From: an uncultured Prevotella sp.
GTDB lineage: Bacteria > Bacteroidota > Bacteroidia > Bacteroidales > Bacteroidaceae
Assembly: GCA_944320355.1 (NCBI GenBank)
Contig: CALUHC010000011.1
Span: 1-64,000 of the forward strand
Direction: 5' to 3'
Length of the DNA stretch: 64,000 nt
The position numbers were made by a program, and so were the translations under genes. The number at the start of each line of letters is the position of its first letter. Positions within the stretch are counted from its first letter, which is position 1. Below the pieces are notes generated by a model. It ran no database searches and was not told the origin of the DNA. It was given only the letters and a program-made list of their open reading frames with translations. This document shows, piece after piece, positions 42,234 to 51,731 of the stretch.

Positions 42234-44855
42234 TTAGAGGGCGGCCAGTTCTATAATCTTGTCGATGGCTGCGCTGAGCCCGTCGGCGTTCTTTCCGCCC
42301 GCCATGGCGTAGTGGGGCTGGCCTCCTCCGCCTCCCTGTATCAGCTTGGCGGCCTCGCGCACCATCTTTCCGGCGTTCAGGCCGTGGTCGCGCACCATGT
42401 CGTCGCTGAGCATCACGCTGAGCAGAGGCTTGCCTTCGGCCACCGTTCCGATGGCGCAGAGCAGGTTTTCAGTCACCTCCTGGCGTATCTTGAACACAAG
42501 GTCCTTGGCGCTCTCGGGCGCGATGGGCAGCACGGCGGTTATCACGCGCACGCCGTTCACGTCGCGCGCCTTGCCGATGAGCATCTCCTTGGCGCGCTCC
42601 ACGGCCTGTGCGTGGAACATATCTATCTCTTTCTGCATCGTGGCGTGCTCCTCTATGTACTTTGTGATTACGCCCTTCAGGTCCTTGGCGTTGTTGAACA
42701 GCGAGCGGATGGCCTTCATAGTGTCCTCTATCTGGTAGAGTATCTCCTCGCACTCACGGCCGGTTTTGGCCTCTATGCGGCGCACTCCGGCGGCCACCGA
42801 GCTCTCGCTCACTATCTTGAAGATGCCTATGCGGCCTGTGGAGCGGGCGTGGATGCCGCCGCAGAACTCGCAGCTCGGCCCGAAACGCACCACGCGCACC
42901 TTGTCGCCATACTTCTCGCCAAACAGGGCTATGGCTCCCATCTCCTTCGCTTCGGCTAGTGGCATATCGCGATGCTCGTCGAGCGGCAGGTCCTGGCGTA
43001 TCATTTCGTTCACGATTCGCTCCGCGCGGCGCAGCTCTTCGTCAGTGACCTTCTGGAAATGCGAGAAGTCGAAGCGCAGCGTATCTGCACTTACGTACGA
43101 GCCTTTCTGCTCCACGTGGTCGCCGAGCACCTGCTTCAGCGCGTAGTCGAGCAGGTGGGTGGCGGTGTGGTTGGCCGCGCTGGCTGCGCGCTTGTCGGTG
43201 TCCACGCAGGCCATGAAGTCGGCCTCGGGGTGCGCGGGCAGCTCTTTCACTATGTGTATGCTCTGGTTGTTCTCGCGCTTGGTGTCTATTATCTGCACCG
43301 TTTCGTACTCGCTCACGAGCACTCCGCAGTCGCCCACCTGGCCGCCCATCTCTCCGTAGAAGGGCGTTACGTCGAGCACCAGCTCATAGAACGTGTTCTT
43401 TTTCTGTGTGACGCGGCGGTAGCGGAGTATGTGGCACTCGTGTTCCGAATAGTCGTAGCCCACGAACTGCTGCTCGCCTTGGCGCAGTTCTGTCCAGTCG
43501 GAGCTTACTGTCTGGGCGGCGTTGCGCGCCCGTGCCTTCTGCTTCTCCATCTCTTCGTGGAACTGTTGCTCGTCGACGGTATATCCGTTCTCGCGGCATA
43601 TCAGCTCGGTGAGGTCGAGCGGGAAGCCGTAAGTGTCGAAAAGGCGGAACGCCTGCGCGCCGTCGAGCTGCGTCTGGCCGTGGGCTTTCAGCTCGTCCAT
43701 GGCCCCGTTGAGCAGGTTTATGCCCTTGTCGAGGGTGCGCAGGAACGAGTCTTCCTCTTCCTTCATCACCCTCCCGATGAGCTCGCGCTGGGCTTCCAGC
43801 TCGGGATATGCCTTGCCCATCTCGAAGATGAATATGGGCAGGAGCTTGTACATGAAGGCTTCCTTCTGTCCGAGGAACGTGTAGGCGTAGCGCACGGCGC
43901 GGCGGAGTATGCGGCGGATTACGTATCCGGCCTTGGCGTTGCCGGGCAGCTGGCCGTCGGCGATGGAGAAGGCCACGGCGCGCAGGTGGTCGGCAACCAC
44001 CCGCATGGCCACGTCGGTGTCTTCGTCCTTGCCGTATTCCTTGCCCGAGAGGCGCGAAATCTCGCGTATTATGGGCTGGAATATGTCAGTGTCGTAGTTG
44101 GAGTGCTTGCCTTGCAGGGCGCGCACCAGTCGCTCGAAGCCCATTCCGGTGTCTATCACGTTCATGGACAGCTTCTCGAGCGAGCCGTCTGCCTTGCGGT
44201 TGAACTGCATGAAGACGAGGTTCCATATCTCTATCACCTGCGGGTCGTCCTTGTTCACCAGCTCGCGTCCGGGCACCTTGGCTTTTTCTTCCGGCGTGCG
44301 CGAGTCGAGATGAATCTCGGAGCATGGGCCGCAGGGCCCCGTGTCGCCCATCTCCCAGAAGTTGTCGTGCTTGCTTCCGTTTATGATATGGTCGGCCGGC
44401 ACGTGCTTGGCCCAGTATGATGCGGCCTCGTCGTCGCGTTCCAGCCCCTCTTCCTTCGAGCCTTCGAACACTGTCACGTAGAGGTCTTTGGGGTCGAGGT
44501 GGAGCACGTCCACGAGATATTCCCACGCAAGGTCTATGGCACCCTCCTTGAAGTAGTCGCCGAAGCTCCAGTTGCCCAGCATCTCGAACATGGTGTGGTG
44601 ATACGTGTCATGGCCCACTTCCTCAAGGTCGTTGTGCTTTCCGCTCACGCGCAGGCACTTCTGCGAGTCGGCGCGGCGGCGCGGTTCGGGGTCGCGCGTG
44701 CCGAGGATAATGTCTTTCCACTGGTTCATCCCGGCGTTGGTGAACATCAGCGTGGGGTCGTCCTTTATCACCATCGGCGCGGACGGCACGATGGTGTGTC
44801 CTTTCGACTCGAAGAATTTCTTGAAAGAGTCGCGGATTTCGTTGGCTGTCATCAT
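42234..44855 (-). CDS. alaS: Alanine--tRNA ligase
   Basis: Charges tRNA(Ala) and edits mischarged Ser/Gly. The 873-residue product is full length: the class II catalytic domain ([56 protein letters not shown]), the tRNA-recognition region ([17 protein letters not shown]), the editing domain with zinc-type motifs ([26 protein letters not shown]), and the C-Ala domain with [13 protein letters not shown]. The start could be 44855 or the adjacent ATG at 44852. It is transcribed from a promoter interleaved with that of the divergent merR gene. Confidence 0.97.
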   Translation of the reverse strand: MMTANEIRDSFKKFFESKGHTIVPSAPMVIKDDPTLMFTNAGMNQWKDIILGTRDPEPRRRADSQKCLRVSGKHNDLEEVGHDTYHHTMFEMLGNWSFGDYFKEGAIDLAWEYLVDVLHLDPKDLYVTVFEGSKEEGLERDDEAASYWAKHVPADHIINGSKHDNFWEMGDTGPCGPCSEIHLDSRTPEEKAKVPGRELVNKDDPQVIEIWNLVFMQFNRKADGSLEKLSMNVIDTGMGFERLVRALQGKHSNYDTDIFQPIIREISRLSGKEYGKDEDTDVAMRVVADHLRAVAFSIADGQLPGNAKAGYVIRRILRRAVRYAYTFLGQKEAFMYKLLPIFIFEMGKAYPELEAQRELIGRVMKEEEDSFLRTLDKGINLLNGAMDELKAHGQTQLDGAQAFRLFDTYGFPLDLTELICRENGYTVDEQQFHEEMEKQKARARNAAQTVSSDWTELRQGEQQFVGYDYSEHECHILRYRRVTQKKNTFYELVLDVTPFYGEMGGQVGDCGVLVSEYETVQIIDTKRENNQSIHIVKELPAHPEADFMACVDTDKRAASAANHTATHLLDYALKQVLGDHVEQKGSYVSADTLRFDFSHFQKVTDEELRRAERIVNEMIRQDLPLDEHRDMPLAEAKEMGAIALFGEKYGDKVRVVRFGPSCEFCGGIHARSTGRIGIFKIVSESSVAAGVRRIEAKTGRECEEILYQIEDTMKAIRSLFNNAKDLKGVITKYIEEHATMQKEIDMFHAQAVERAKEMLIGKARDVNGVRVITAVLPIAPESAKDLVFKIRQEVTENLLCAIGTVAEGKPLLSVMLSDDMVRDHGLNAGKMVREAAKLIQGGGGGQPHYAMAGGKNADGLSAAIDKIIELAAL

Positions 44856-44890
44856 ATTGTTACCTTGATATTATAATTTCTTTTAAAAGT

Positions 44891-44926
44891 TTTGCAAAGG
44901 TACTTTCTTTTCCGTACATTTGCAAA
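44891..44926. promoter_or_regulatory. Interleaved, symmetric divergent promoters of alaS and merR
   Basis: Plus strand (merR): TTTG 44891-44894, 20 bp, TACATTTG 44915-44922. Minus strand (alaS): TTTG 44926-44923, 20 bp, TACCTTTG 44902-44895. Both match the consensus, and the same 36 bp serve both directions as an imperfect palindrome, so polymerase cannot occupy both at once. Confidence 0.88.
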
Positions 44927-44962
44927 TGTTTTATTATTAGATTGACAAAAAGCGGTTATTTT

Positions 44963-45313
44963 ATGGCACTTAATCTCGACAAGAACCTCAAGCTGTATTA
45001 TTCGATAAGCGAAGTTGCCAAGATGTTCGGCCTCAACGAGAGCACCCTGCGCTACTGGGAGCAGGAGTTCCCTTACCTGAAGCCCAAGACCAAGGGTCCG
45101 AGCAAGATTCGCCAGTATTCGGAGAAGGACATAGAGCAGATACGTCTCATATACAATCTTGTCAAGGTTAGGGGGTTCAAGCTGGCTGCCGCGAAGAAGA
45201 TAATAAGCAATAACCGTACTGGCGCCGACAAGACGGCCGAGGTGTTGGAACGGCTCATGGGCATAAAGGAAGAGCTGGCCGCAATGAAGCGTCAGCTCGA
45301 TATGTTGGAATGA
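44963..45313 (+). CDS. MerR family transcriptional regulator
   Basis: A 116-residue protein with an N-terminal MerR-type winged helix (YYSISEVAKMFGLNESTLRYWEQEFPYLKP, then RQYSEKDIEQIRLIYNLVKVRGFKLAAAK) and a short C-terminal coiled coil (EVLERLMGIKEELAAMKRQLDML) for dimerisation. It has no Cys-rich metal-binding or drug-binding domain, so it belongs to the small effector-less group. A TTG at 44942 is in frame, but the ATG at 44963 fits the family and the promoter. The gene shares a symmetric promoter region with alaS; MerR proteins act on promoter spacers, so it may control itself and alaS (inference). Confidence 0.9.
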   Translation: MALNLDKNLKLYYSISEVAKMFGLNESTLRYWEQEFPYLKPKTKGPSKIRQYSEKDIEQIRLIYNLVKVRGFKLAAAKKIISNNRTGADKTAEVLERLMGIKEELAAMKRQLDMLE

Positions 45314-45325
45314 GCGTGGAAAAGC

Positions 45326-45369
45326 GGCGGCGTGGCACGGGAGAAGCCCGGTCACGCCGCCTTGCGTTT
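45326..45369 (+). terminator. Terminator downstream of merR
   Basis: GGCGGCGTG (45326-45334) pairs with CACGCCGCC (45353-45361), with an inner CGGG/CCCG stem, followed by TTGCGTTTA. It lies between convergent merR and the MATE gene. Confidence 0.72.
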
Positions 45370-45444
45370 ATACCTTTCCGCCATTGAGGCAATAAAGCCG
45401 CGTCATTGTTTGTAGGTTATGATGTTTCCGAGTTGCGGCTTTTA

Positions 45445-46797
45445 TCAGGATGCCAAGTTTGTTTTTCCTCTCAATTTGCGGTTGTTGTGTCTCAGGTATA
45501 AAGCGCATATCAATAGAGAAAAGAGTGTTGAGATGGGCGGGGCGAAGCCCATGAGGTGGAGCGACGACGGATCGATGCGGCTGAACAGGTAGGACAGCGG
45601 TATGCGCACTACGAAAGTGGCTGCCATGCTGTGCAGCATCGGGAACCAGGAGTTGCCCTGTCCGCTGAAATGTGAGTTGATGCAGAACACGAAACACACC
45701 AGGATGCAGTCCAGGCTGTAGCCCCGCAGATAGTCGGCACCCATGCTTATCACGGCGGAGTCGGTGGTGAAGATGGCCGTCAGCGTCTCTGGCGCAACTT
45801 GGGAGTAGGCGCACACAGCCACGCCGAACACCAACGCCATGGCTATGCCAGCCTTGAGACAGCGCATCATGCGCCCGGTCTCGCCCGCGCCATAGTTCAG
45901 TGCTGTCATCGTGGCCACGGCCGAGGCCATCGCCGTGGGCGGGAGCATGGCGAAGCCCACTATCTTTTCCACTACGCCGAGCGATGCCGAGGCCACCACT
46001 CCCATCTGGTTCACGATGACGGTGATGAGCAGGAACGACACGTTTACAAGTGCGTCTTGCAGTGCTATGGGCGCGCCGAGTTTCACGATGCGGCCAGACA
46101 GCCGGCGGTCGAGCCTTATGTCGCGCCGCGAGAACTCGAAGTGGAAACCGCGTTTGTGCAGGAACACCAGTGCGGTGATGAAGCTCACGCCCTGCGAGAA
46201 TACAGTGGCTATGGCCGCTCCGGCGGCTCTCATGCCGAAAGCTCCAACGAGCAGGAAGTCGAAAGCTATGTTTATGGCGCAGGCTATGCCCACAAAGTAG
46301 AGCGGCGAGCGTGAGTCGCCAAGTCCGCGTAGCACTCCGCACACCACGTTATAGCCCATGATGAACGGTATTCCGGCCGAGCATATCAGTATGTAGTGGC
46401 GTGTGTCGGCCATGGCCTCGGCCGGAGTGTGCATAAGCTCGGCTATACGGCTGTGCAGCGCGACCATTATGGCGGCGAGAATCACGCCCGTGGCGGCGAA
46501 GAAACAGACCGACGTGCCGATGGTCGAGGCCGCCTCGCGGTCGTTGCGCCCGCCTGTGGCTATTGCTATGAGTATGGTCGTGCCTGTGGTCAGGCCGAGG
46601 ATGATGCCCGTGATGGTCTGCATCACCTGGCTGCCTATGGCCACTCCGGCCACGCTGGCCGCGTCGTCATATTGCCCAACTACGAAGAGGTCGGCCCCGC
46701 CATACAGGGCCTGCAGCAGGTTGGCCAGCAGGAAAGGCAGTGCGAACTGCAGCAGCACCTTTGGCACGCTGCCTTTTGTCAGGTCGAGCTCTTTCAT
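45445..46797 (-). CDS. MATE family efflux transporter
   Basis: Inner-membrane multidrug/toxin exporter driven by Na+ or H+, 450 residues with twelve predicted helices in two MatE repeats. Recognisable parts are PKVLLQFALPFLLANLLQAL, YGGADLFVVGQYDDAASVAGVAIG, GLTTGTTILIAIATG, and in the second half KLGAPIALQDALVNVSFLLI. Its ATG overlaps the stop of the upstream cytidylate-kinase-like gene by four bases (ATGA). Substrate unknown. Confidence 0.93.
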   Translation of the reverse strand: MKELDLTKGSVPKVLLQFALPFLLANLLQALYGGADLFVVGQYDDAASVAGVAIGSQVMQTITGIILGLTTGTTILIAIATGGRNDREAASTIGTSVCFFAATGVILAAIMVALHSRIAELMHTPAEAMADTRHYILICSAGIPFIMGYNVVCGVLRGLGDSRSPLYFVGIACAINIAFDFLLVGAFGMRAAGAAIATVFSQGVSFITALVFLHKRGFHFEFSRRDIRLDRRLSGRIVKLGAPIALQDALVNVSFLLITVIVNQMGVVASASLGVVEKIVGFAMLPPTAMASAVATMTALNYGAGETGRMMRCLKAGIAMALVFGVAVCAYSQVAPETLTAIFTTDSAVISMGADYLRGYSLDCILVCFVFCINSHFSGQGNSWFPMLHSMAATFVVRIPLSYLFSRIDPSSLHLMGFAPPISTLFSLLICALYLRHNNRKLRGKTNLAS

Positions 46798-47381
46798 ATC
46801 TTGTCCGTCAGTCTTATCAGCTGCATTATCGTTTCCGCCGTTTCTTCATATCCTATGGAGCTGTCTATGCAGAGATGGTGGTTTGACGCCCTTCCCCACG
46901 TGGCCCTGGCGTAGTGCCAGTGGTAGGCCGCGCGGTTCTTGTCGGCTGTGGTTGCGGCCTCCTTGGCCTCTTCCGCGCTGCAGCCCATGCGCTCGGCCAC
47001 GCGGCGCACGCGCAGTTCTATCGGTGCGTGTATGAAGAGGTTGAGGCACTGCGGGTGGTCGCGCAGCACGTAGTCGGCGCACCGCCCTACGATGACACAC
47101 GGTCCTTGCTCGGCCAGCCGGCGTATAACGCCGCTCTGGGCGAAGAATATCCTGTCCACGATTGGGTCGCCACAGTTGAGCAGGTAGTTGCTGTAGTCGA
47201 ATGTGCCAGGCCGTCTTTCTTCCTTTTTCCTTACCACGTCAACCGACAGCCCGGCCTCGGCGGCGGCCATCTCCACCATCTTCCTGTCGTAGAACGGAAT
47301 GTCCAGCCTTTCGGCGAGCATCCGCCCTATCTCCCTGCCGCCCGATCCGTATTCGCGGCTTATGGTTATCGTCTTGTTCAT
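46794..47381 (-). CDS. Cytidylate kinase-like family protein
   Basis: A 195-residue P-loop-type protein of the cytidylate-kinase-like family (distinct from house-keeping Cmk). The N terminus ITISREYGSGGREIGRMLAE is the modified P-loop of this group, followed by IPFYDRKMVEMAA, GPCVIVGRCADYVLRDHP, FIHAPIELRVRRVAERMG, and the lid-like TADKNRAAYHWHYARATWGRA. The ATG at 47381 is chosen, since upstream residues are not conserved in character and lie near the -7 box. It is coupled to the MATE gene by a 4-nt overlap. The substrate is not known for this subfamily. Confidence 0.88.
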   Translation of the reverse strand: MNKTITISREYGSGGREIGRMLAERLDIPFYDRKMVEMAAAEAGLSVDVVRKKEERRPGTFDYSNYLLNCGDPIVDRIFFAQSGVIRRLAEQGPCVIVGRCADYVLRDHPQCLNLFIHAPIELRVRRVAERMGCSAEEAKEAATTADKNRAAYHWHYARATWGRASNHHLCIDSSIGYEETAETIMQLIRLTDKI

Positions 47382-47426
47382 AAGCGATGTTTTTGCAGAC
47401 CTTTCGGCCTTGGTTGTTTTGCGGTG

Positions 47427-47434
47427 CAAAGTTA
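47427..47434 (-). promoter_or_regulatory. Putative -7 box of the cytidylate-kinase-like/MATE operon
   Basis: Minus strand TAACTTTG, 46 bp before the start at 47381. No convincing -33 element. Confidence 0.5.
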
Positions 47435-47519
47435 ACCGTTTGCCATTGGCGGCGGAAGCCGCGTCACGCCGAAGCGGAAAAAATGGCGACTGAAAAGTAA
47501 TAGGAGGGATGAGGAGTCG

Positions 47520-47770
47520 GTGGAAGTTAGACGACCTGACGGTCGTCGGGAGTTAACGGACAAATGCTTAGGAAGTTAAAAACTAAAGATTAAAATTAAA
47601 AGTATGTGTATGGCGGTAGGCTGGTAGCATTTGTCTGCACTCCAGCCTACCGCTTCCTGTCTCCTGCGCAAGCATTTTTTCGCTACGCTCAACAACACGT
47701 GTCCGTTAACTCCCGATAACTTAGGAGCGCAGCTCCAAACTCCGGTTAACTCCTTCCTTCCCAGTTGTTC
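47520..47770. repeat. GTTAACGGAC repeats in the gap before the kinase gene
   Basis: GGGAGTTAACGGACAAATGC near 47550 and the opposite form TGTCCGTTAACTCCCGATAA near 47700, plus an AT-rich TTAAAAACTAAAGATTAAAA tract between. It lies in the 47.43-47.91 kb gap; no gene seen. Confidence 0.65.
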
Positions 47771-47907
47771 CCCTTCCCACGCTTCGGCAGCCTTTTTCTA
47801 CGTTTCGGACTGTTTGCCGATTGCGTTCTCACATTTATTTATTTACTTTGCAGCAGAAAAGCCTTAGGTGCGCCATCACGGCCTCCATCAGGCATAAATA
47901 ATGTTAT

Positions 47908-48093
47908 ATGGCATTCTGGTTAGACACAAAGAAGAGCCGCCTTGTGCTCTCGCTCATCACTTACGCGCTCTATATGCTGCTCTACATAGCAACCGACGAG
48001 CAGATGCGCGAGTTCTATTCGGGTGGATACCCTGCCTGGGGCTATGTGCTCGACGTGGTCACTACCTTTGTCTGCATATTCCTTTTCGTGTAG
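47908..48093 (+). pseudogene. N-terminal fragment of sensor histidine kinase, ended by in-frame TAG
   Basis: 61 codons (start MAFWLDTKKSRLVLSLITYA) encoding two membrane helices (LVLSLITYALYMLLYIA and GYVLDVVTTFVCIFLFV). A TAG at 48091-48093 then stops the frame. The next codon (TTG, 48094) continues in the same frame into the rest of a LytS-type kinase, so together they make one 353-codon gene with a single nonsense codon. It could be a real disruption, a sequencing error or a readthrough site; the sequence alone cannot decide. Confidence 0.8.
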
Positions 48094-48969
48094 TTGTCCA
48101 TCTTCTACAGCAAGGTCGTTTACCGCCGGCGGCCATCACCGGTGCACCCTTACACCAGCCTTCTGGCCTACTCGCTGCTGTTGCTGCTGATAAACAACCT
48201 CGCGGCCTACCTGCTGTCGTTGCTCACGAGCTATCTGTTCGACATGGATGGCCTGCCCTTCCTCCAAGTGCAGCACCTCTATGTTTACAGCATCCTGGCC
48301 ACATTCATATCGAGCGTTTACGTGAACGCTCAATACTTATATTCTTATATGGAGGCTGAGGCAGCCAAGCGCAGGCTTGAGACCGAGGCCATGCAGGCCA
48401 AGCTCAACGCCCTGAAGCAGCAGATAGACCCGCACTTCATGTTCAACAACTTCAGCATACTGACTGAGCTGATAATGGAAGACAGCCGACTGGCTGTGAA
48501 GTTTCTTGGCAAGCTGTCGAAAGTCTATCGCTATGTCATCCAGAACTACGACCGCGACACCGTGCCGCTGGCCGACGAGCTGGCCTTCCTCGACTCTTAT
48601 CTGTACCTCATGGAGATGCGCTACGGCAGCAGCATTGCCATGAACATAGACCCCGAAGTGCACAAGGCGGAGGGCAACATACCGCCGGCCAGCCTGCAAC
48701 TGATAGTGGAGAACGCACTGAAGCACAACCGATTCTCAAAGGAAAGCCCGCTGATGATAGCCATCTCCGTGGCCGACGGTTGCGTGGTGGTGCGCAATGC
48801 CCTGCAGCCGCTGGCCTCTGCGCCCGTGTCAACGGGCGTGGGGCAGCGCAACATAACCGAGCGCTACGCCCTGTTGGGCAGCCGCAAGCCGCAGGTGGAG
48901 CGCACCGAGTTTGTATATACCGTAAGGCTGCCCATCATCGGCGGCCTGAATGACGAGCAAGAGATATGA
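48094..48969 (+). CDS. LytS/YehU-type sensor histidine kinase (main part, lacking its first helices)
   Basis: Membrane sensor kinase of the LytS class, expected to phosphorylate the LytTR regulator encoded immediately downstream. The 291-residue open frame has two membrane helices (LLAYSLLLLLINNLAAYLLS; VYSILATFISSVYVNAQYLY), the His_kinase domain with phospho-acceptor motif KQQIDPHFMFNNFSILTELI (about residues 110-130), and an HATPase N box LQLIVENALKHN. It begins at TTG directly after the in-frame stop, so as it stands translation would need reinitiation there or a later ATG (48244). It overlaps the regulator gene by four bases. Confidence 0.82.
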   Translation: MSIFYSKVVYRRRPSPVHPYTSLLAYSLLLLLINNLAAYLLSLLTSYLFDMDGLPFLQVQHLYVYSILATFISSVYVNAQYLYSYMEAEAAKRRLETEAMQAKLNALKQQIDPHFMFNNFSILTELIMEDSRLAVKFLGKLSKVYRYVIQNYDRDTVPLADELAFLDSYLYLMEMRYGSSIAMNIDPEVHKAEGNIPPASLQLIVENALKHNRFSKESPLMIAISVADGCVVVRNALQPLASAPVSTGVGQRNITERYALLGSRKPQVERTEFVYTVRLPIIGGLNDEQEI

Positions 48970-49721
48970 ACATACTGATATTGGAAGACGAGCGGCGCAA
49001 CTACAACCACCTGCGCCGCATGATTGAAGACATGGACCGCACGTTTCGTGCCGTGGGTCCGGCAGTGAGCATACAGGAGGCCGTGGAGTATATGCGCCAC
49101 GGAGAGAGCATCGATCTCATACTGGCCGACATCCGGCTGGCCGACGGGCTGAGCTTCGAGGCGTTCAACCGAGAGCCGCCGCGCGTGCCCGTCATCTTCA
49201 CCACGGCCTACGACGAGTATGCCATAAAGGCGTTCAAGTACAACGCCATAGACTACCTGCTGAAGCCCGTAGATGCCGAAGAGCTTGAGGCGGCCATACG
49301 CCGGGCGCGCCAGCGCACCGAGACAACCATAGACGGTGACCTCGGACAGCTGTTCCGGCAGCTCGGACAGGGTGGCTACCGCTACCGCGAGCGGTTCCTG
49401 CTGCCGTGGCGCGACGGCTACAGACAGGTGCTTGTGCGCGATGTCAACCACGTTTTCTCCGAGAACAAGGTGGCCCACCTGCGGCTCAACGACGGCACGC
49501 AGCACCCCGTGCAGATGTCTATGGACACGCTTGAGGCGCAACTCGACCCCGACCGCTTCTTCCGTGCCAACCGCCAATACATTGTTCGAGCCGACAGCGT
49601 GGCCTACATCGGAAACTACTTCAACTCAAAGCTCGTGCTGCGCCTTACCGGCTGGCCCGACGAGCGGGTGGTCATCAGCCGCGAAAAGGCGCCTGCCTTC
49701 AAGGCGTGGATGGACAGGTGA
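48966..49721 (+). CDS. LytTR family response regulator
   Basis: Two-domain regulator, 251 residues: receiver domain with acidic pocket Glu7/Asp8, phospho-acceptor Asp55 (LILADIRLADG), TTAYDEYAIKAF and Lys100 (YLLKP), then a LytTR DNA-binding domain (LLPWRDGYRQVLVRDVNHV, RFFRANRQYIVRADSVAYI, RVVISREKAPAFKAWM). Start overlaps the kinase stop by 4 nt. All key residues are intact, in contrast to the broken kinase gene, so it may still be active or be phosphorylated by another kinase. Targets are unknown. Confidence 0.94.
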   Translation: MNILILEDERRNYNHLRRMIEDMDRTFRAVGPAVSIQEAVEYMRHGESIDLILADIRLADGLSFEAFNREPPRVPVIFTTAYDEYAIKAFKYNAIDYLLKPVDAEELEAAIRRARQRTETTIDGDLGQLFRQLGQGGYRYRERFLLPWRDGYRQVLVRDVNHVFSENKVAHLRLNDGTQHPVQMSMDTLEAQLDPDRFFRANRQYIVRADSVAYIGNYFNSKLVLRLTGWPDERVVISREKAPAFKAWMDR

Positions 49722-50066
49722 GGAAGCAAAGGAGGGTGGTAAGTTAAAAATTAAAAGTTAAAAATTAAAAGAAATAGCATTGGATTTCGTGGCTATCTAG
49801 CAAGAGTTACCGCCCCTGCTCATATTCTGCGTGAACTCTCGGATTCGTAACCAATGTTCCGAACTTTTCTTTTGGATTGTCGGAAATGGGTGGGCGTAAT
49901 GTTAGTGATGTGTAAATTTCGGTGTCGCGGCATTGCAGATTGAAAGAATTTTGCGATATTTGAGGTTGACGCGGGGCTGTCTTGCCGGTGTGGCGGGGTC
50001 ATGGCGGCGTGGCGCGCGGCCCGCTGTCGGAAAGTAACATTAAGTAAACAACTAAACAATCCGATT
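49722..50066. other. Intergenic region before the aquaporin gene
   Basis: 345 bp. It starts with an AT-rich TTAAAAATTAAAAGTTAAAA tract. No supported gene, no consensus promoter and no strong hairpin seen. An open frame upstream of the aquaporin ATG (from 50001) lacks any sign of being coding. Confidence 0.5.
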
Positions 50067-50774
50067 ATGAAGAAGTATCTGGCAGAGATGGTGGGCACGA
50101 TGGTGCTCGTCCTTATGGGTTGCGGAAGCGCAGTGTTCAATTTCGGTTGCGGCACCACCGCCCAGGTGTTGACCGTGGCCATGGCCTTCGGACTGTCTGT
50201 TGTGGCCATGGCCTACGCCATAGGCGGCATATCGGGCTGCCACATCAACCCGGCCATAACGCTGGGCATGCTGCTCAGCAAGCGCATCGGCGGAAGGGAT
50301 GCGGCCATGTATATGCTGTTCCAAGTGATAGGCGCGTTCATAGGTTCGGCGCTCATTTACGCCATAGTGACGGGCATCGATGCCGGTTTCGCGTCGTATA
50401 TCGCGCAGGGAGGCGCGTTTGCCACCACCACCGGTGCCAATGCCTGCCAGCCCGGTGTGAGTCTTGGCGCCGGCCTTGTGGCCGAGATTGTGTTCACGTG
50501 CGTGTTCGTGCTGGTGGCTCTCGGAGCAACAGACAGCCGCCGGGGTGCGGGCAACCTTGCGGGGCTGGCCATAGGTCTGTCGCTCGTGCTGGTGCACATA
50601 GTGTGCATACCCATCACCGGCACGTCTGTAAATCCCGCCCGCTCCATAGCTCCCGCTGTGTTTGCTGGTGGCGAGACCCAGTCGCAGCTGTGGATATTCA
50701 TTGTCGGGCCGTTTGTCGGTGCTGCTCTGGCAGCTGGCATCTGGCGTGCCATTGGCAACGGTGACGGCGACTGA
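50067..50774 (+). CDS. aqpZ: Aquaporin (AqpZ-like MIP channel)
   Basis: Inner-membrane water channel, 235 residues, six helices. Both NPA loops are present: SGCHINPAITLGMLL and GTSVNPARSIAPAVF, the second with the filter arginine. The start KKYLAEMVGTMVLVLMGCGS and the end WIFIVGPFVGAALAAGIW fit AqpZ rather than GlpF (no Asp after the second NPA-Arg and no glycerol genes nearby). The ATG at 50067 is chosen over the upstream extension. It stands alone, followed by repeat copy C. Confidence 0.94.
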   Translation: MKKYLAEMVGTMVLVLMGCGSAVFNFGCGTTAQVLTVAMAFGLSVVAMAYAIGGISGCHINPAITLGMLLSKRIGGRDAAMYMLFQVIGAFIGSALIYAIVTGIDAGFASYIAQGGAFATTTGANACQPGVSLGAGLVAEIVFTCVFVLVALGATDSRRGAGNLAGLAIGLSLVLVHIVCIPITGTSVNPARSIAPAVFAGGETQSQLWIFIVGPFVGAALAAGIWRAIGNGDGD

Positions 50775-50834
50775 CGGCATGACGTTCGTGCGCGACTAAA
50801 CGTTTGTTAATTGTGTTAATTCCGGCACGATAAG

Positions 50835-51194
50835 TGCCTCTGAGAATCGCGTGTTTGCGGGAAAAACATTCCCGGTGGCAAATAACGAGAAAATAAGCGT
50901 GCAATCTTAACTCGCTGAGTGTCATGGAAGTTATGAGAGAAATGGGAGGACTGTGCAAGAATCCGCACCAGAATATCTGCCGGAAAAGGGTCTAAAACTG
51001 AGTTTTTTGGCATAAACAGACTTGCGATATGCGCCGTTTCGCGTTCCGAAACGGCGCATATCGCACTGCAAGACGGGTCGTTTCGCAATCCGAAACGACC
51101 CGTCTTGCAGTGCGGCGCGGCGTTTTTGTCAAGATATTTTACTCAACGTGGCTTTTCGTTTTCTATTTCGAGGAAAAATGAATTGTTAAATTTT
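50835..51194 (+). repeat. Long intergenic repeat, copy C (diverged)
   Basis: Same order of elements as copies A and B (CCTCTGAGAATCGCG, GAATATCTGCCG, two palindromes, TTTTTGTCAAGATATTTTAC, GTTAAATTT) but clearly diverged. The palindromes are perfect here: 51024-51064 (18-bp stem) and 51064-51112 (22-bp stem, loop CAATC), while most sequence around them differs from A and B. Confidence 0.82.
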
Positions 51195-51390
51195 AGGAGT
51201 TAAAGGAGTTAGAAGGAGTTATCGCTACGTTTCACTCCGCTTAGGGAGTCAGAGGACAATAGCCCGTGGATAGTGCAGCCCAAACCGCTTTTGGGGGAGG
51301 GGCGGTGGGGTATCCGCGCTTCTTCCGCATGGCTTTTTACCTTTTATGAATGTCCGCATTTTGCCAAATTGGTTTGGAATGGCGTTCCAC

Positions 51391-51522
51391 TTGTCCCCTC
51401 CTTTTCCAAAGGAGGGGCAGGGGTGGTTTGTCAAATAAGTTGATATACAATGTTTCTATTCATTGGTTGTGACATTGTTTTACAAACCACCCCCGCCCCT
51501 CCTTTGGAAAAGGAGGGGACAA
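51391..51522. repeat. 41-bp inverted repeat upstream of the RND operon
   Basis: Arms 51391-51431 and 51482-51522 (one mismatch; TTGTCCCCTCCTTTTCCAAA and complement), with 50 bp between. Each arm also contains the palindrome CCTCCTTTTCCAAAGGAGG. Part of the 1.2-kb gap before the efflux genes. Confidence 0.85.
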
Positions 51523-51616
51523 TGCGCTTCGAGGTTGACAACTTGCGGACATTCATTTTACCTTTATGAATATCCGCAATCATCCTATAAGCCATTTTAC
51601 AGAGCGTCCGCAGCCG

Positions 51617-51731
51617 GCCACTCGTAGAGACGCGGCGTGCCGCGTCTCCCTTCCACAATACGCAAATGAAGCAGACCGCAAACAGCAAGACTTATCCTTT
51701 AGATGCGGCACGCCGCGTCTCTACAAGTGGC
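51617..51731. repeat. 31-bp inverted repeat with GTAGAGACGCGGC motif
   Basis: Arms 51617-51647 and 51701-51731 (two mismatches), core GTAGAGACGCGGCGTGCCGC. This type of GTAGAGACGCGGC repeat is widespread in unrelated bacteria (from memory). No gene in the region. Confidence 0.8.

Noticed and set aside
42972-44420. 482-codon open frame on the plus strand
   Set aside because: Antisense shadow of alaS.
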